Shown in pieces: positions 63,193 to 64,000 of a stretch of 64,000 bases of DNA (position 1 is its first letter; the number at the start of each line of letters is the position of its first letter). A program made the translations under genes and the position numbers. The stretch comes from Marthasterias glacialis (Eukaryota > Echinodermata > Asteroidea > Forcipulatida > Asteriidae). Where the stretch lies: NCBI GenBank assembly GCA_911728455.2, contig OU452219.1, positions 20,491,397-20,555,396 on the forward strand. The letters are read 5' to 3'. The notes under the pieces are model-generated. The model made no database searches. It saw only the letters and a list, made by a program, of their open reading frames with translations, and was not told the origin of the DNA.

Positions 63193-64000
63193 CTACAAGT
63201 TAAAACAAACAAACATCATGAGTTTACATGACGTTAATAATACTTTTAATTTCATTCCGACGACACAGACATACTCTTAAATAAATAGCTTTACGATAGA
63301 GTCTGTCCTTTTGTGCGGTGCGATATGCAATCGTGGAATGCTGTTCTGTTAGGCCTGCTGGGCCCAATTTCATGGCTCTGCAAACTGTAAGAAAACGAAT
63401 TGGTGCTTACTAAGCAGAAAAAGCTACGCTTTAGTAAGCGTATTTCACAGGTTAGTGAGGAATATTGGTGTGCGTGCCTACTTCACATATGTAAATAAGC
63501 ACTCTTCGCTTACATAGCTAGCCAAGAAACTTGGCGTTTCCCCTGTAACCATAACACAGAGCTGAGTTTGCAGAGCCATGAAAATGGGCTCTGTTCTACA
63601 GTAGCCCTTCATCAGGTATTTAAATTTAAAAAATCATACTAGTGACAGGACTCCTGCATCAGTAATGCTGAATATAAACTGACACCGTTCTTTGTCCTTC
63701 ATCCACAAATGTATCAGAGATGGCTGTGGAAGTTCTTCCACAGTAAGTCAGAAGCAGTACATATGCAGTTGCTAAGCTTTGCAGTAAGGGAGCGTCTCAA
63801 AGGTCGGGCACATTCTAGGCGCGAAAGAAAGGTCCTGTAGGCATGTGCCCACAATCAGGGGACTGCTGGCACGTTTTGCTGGACTGCAACACTGTGCCAA
63901 ACTTTGGGATCAATCCTACAAGAGAGAGTACGCAATGTAGTATTTTGAACATTCCAGTGGAACGTTCCGGTTGTGCGACGGACTGGTCCATGTATGCGCA
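63193..64000 (-). other. Upstream TTLL5 intron, incomplete
   Basis: The stretch lies upstream of the first placed exon. It contains a 237-bp palindromic repeat (63,357-63,593) and otherwise nothing I recognise. The N-terminal exons must lie further right. Confidence 0.7.
63357..63593. repeat. Palindromic repeat, copy of the element at 24.5 kb
   Basis: Starts GCTGGGCCCAATTTCATGGC, contains GTATTTCACAGG as in the 24.5-kb copy and ends CAGAGCCATGAAAATGGGCT. It lies in the intron upstream of exon 1. Confidence 0.7.

Overview
This is animal genomic DNA. It has no operons, small exons with GT..AG junctions in large introns, and dense short repeats. Two repeat types suggest a marine invertebrate deuterostome, most likely an echinoderm: palindromic elements with the motif ATTTCATAGAGCTGCTTAAG, and Ser/Leu-tRNA-derived SINEs. 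That placement is an inference from repeat style and protein similarity.

I can support one protein-coding gene. It lies on the minus strand from 63,192 down to at least 25,788. It is an orthologue of the tubulin polyglutamylase TTLL5, a tubulin-tyrosine-ligase-like enzyme. I place 21 exons by splice sites, reading-frame phase and recognisable protein blocks. They join without a stop into 2,569 nt (856 codons) with matching phase at every junction. The 5' end (start codon, N-terminus) lies beyond the right edge, and the 3' end was not found. Two further exons are only proposed: a 45-bp phase-symmetric cassette (46,387-46,431) and a possible 3' exon (4,034-4,310).

Layout from right to left along transcription: 63.2-52.5 kb codes the catalytic TTL/ATP-grasp core in 12 short exons. 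49.8-44.0 kb codes the post-catalytic basic region. 43.4-40.7 kb codes a Ser-rich linker and two conserved C-terminal blocks. 39.1-37.9 kb codes a conserved C-terminal helix block. An isolated exon lies at 25.8 kb after a 12-kb intron. The left 25 kb has no exon I trust and is probably intron or downstream flank.

The non-coding DNA is full of non-autonomous DNA transposons (MITEs) of several families: TTAA-target, TA-target, one with a 9-bp target duplication, and near-perfect hairpins. It also holds tRNA-derived SINEs, one LINE reverse-transcriptase scrap and many homopolymer G/C runs. The most striking non-coding feature is an 82-bp satellite of about 13.9 near-identical copies (31,852-32,990) inside a TTLL5 intron. 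I saw no retroviral or other virus-like element.
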